Shown here: positions 13,545-13,686 of the stretch, piece after piece
Numbering within the stretch: the stretch's first letter is position 1
Layout: every line of letters starts with the position of its first letter
From: an uncultured Megasphaera sp.
Lineage (GTDB): Bacteria; Bacillota; Negativicutes; Veillonellales; Megasphaeraceae
Direction: 5' to 3'
Length of the DNA: 13,686 bases
NCBI GenBank assembly: GCA_900554215.1
Contig: USGG01000054.1
Coordinates: 1-13,686 of the forward strand
Translations under genes and position numbers: made by a program
The notes under the pieces: model-generated
Told to the model about the DNA's origin: nothing
What the model saw: only the letters and a program-made list of their open reading frames with translations
The model's database searches: none

Positions 13545-13584
13545 AAAACCCCGCCGCAATGGGATGCTTCCCAATGCGGCGGGG
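13545..13584 (-). terminator. terminator of the minus-strand gene at the window end
   Basis: CCCCGCCGCA (13549-13558) pairs with TGCGGCGGGG (13575-13584), with an inner TGGGA/TCCCA stem after one mismatch. On the minus strand TTTT follows. It lies 33 bases after the stop at 13618 and sits back to back with the plus-strand terminator. Confidence 0.8.
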
Positions 13585-13617
13585 CGTTTGTGTTAAAATA
13601 CAGTCAAGTGACAGTGC

Positions 13618-13686
13618 TTAGAGCTGGCTCTGATATTCCTTGCGGTAGCCTTCCAGCTCCTTCTGGTTGCCATAGACGAAGTGGAC
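13618..13686 (-). CDS. last 22 codons of an unidentified gene
   Basis: The minus-strand frame from the window edge reads HFVYGNQKELEGYRKEYQ near its start and ends in TAA. A strong terminator follows in the right orientation, which supports a real gene end. The codon style agrees with the right flank. Too short to name a family. Confidence 0.55.
   Translation of the reverse strand, partial: VHFVYGNQKELEGYRKEYQSQL

Overview
The window looks like a mosaic of two bacterial genomes. Positions 1 to about 4640 and about 12280 to 13686 are GC-rich and share a codon style dominated by CTG, GCC and CGC. The pyrCKDFE order and the unusual FtsZ tail suggest a Clostridia relative of the Oscillospiraceae/Ruminococcaceae type. 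This placement is an inference, because no 16S or other marker is present. The block between is less GC-rich and has a different codon style. It probably comes from another Firmicute, perhaps a Negativicutes such as a Megasphaera or Veillonella relative, with low certainty. Both edges of the block cut genes on both sides: a UvrA-like gene is fused in frame to the 3' part of ftsZ near 4635-4652, and topB meets the 3' part of cinA near 12268-12286. Each joint falls on a short stretch that can be read as either gene.

Left block, all minus strand: one promoter (3771-3799) drives the de novo pyrimidine genes pyrC, pyrK, pyrD, pyrF and pyrE (cut by the window edge). They overlap or nearly touch. 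Together they turn carbamoyl-aspartate into OMP and UMP, using the NAD-linked class 1B dihydroorotate dehydrogenase (PyrD plus PyrK). Upstream lies the 3' part of ftsZ with its terminator.

Middle block: a divergent pair, uvrA-like (minus, truncated) and an old-yellow-enzyme flavin reductase (plus); a tRNA operon Pro-Gly-Arg from a consensus promoter; a drug-sensing MerR/BmrR-like regulator facing two overlapping SMR efflux genes, with a textbook 19-bp-spacer MerR promoter between them; then a minus-strand series of topB (3' part), a TPR protein ending in a cold-shock-like domain, dcd, and a P1/S58 peptidase. A long bidirectional terminator separates the peptidase from the SMR genes.

Right block: the C-terminal end of cinA, then a gene that looks like a degenerate copy of the back half of CinA with a membrane anchor added, then two back-to-back terminators and the last 22 codons of an unidentified minus-strand gene.

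No transposase, integrase, CRISPR array, phage gene or defence locus was seen. The most informative points are the two chimeric joints, the decayed CinA paralogue, the MerR-SMR efflux switch with an Asp-for-Glu SMR subunit, and the TPR/cold-shock protein next to topB.
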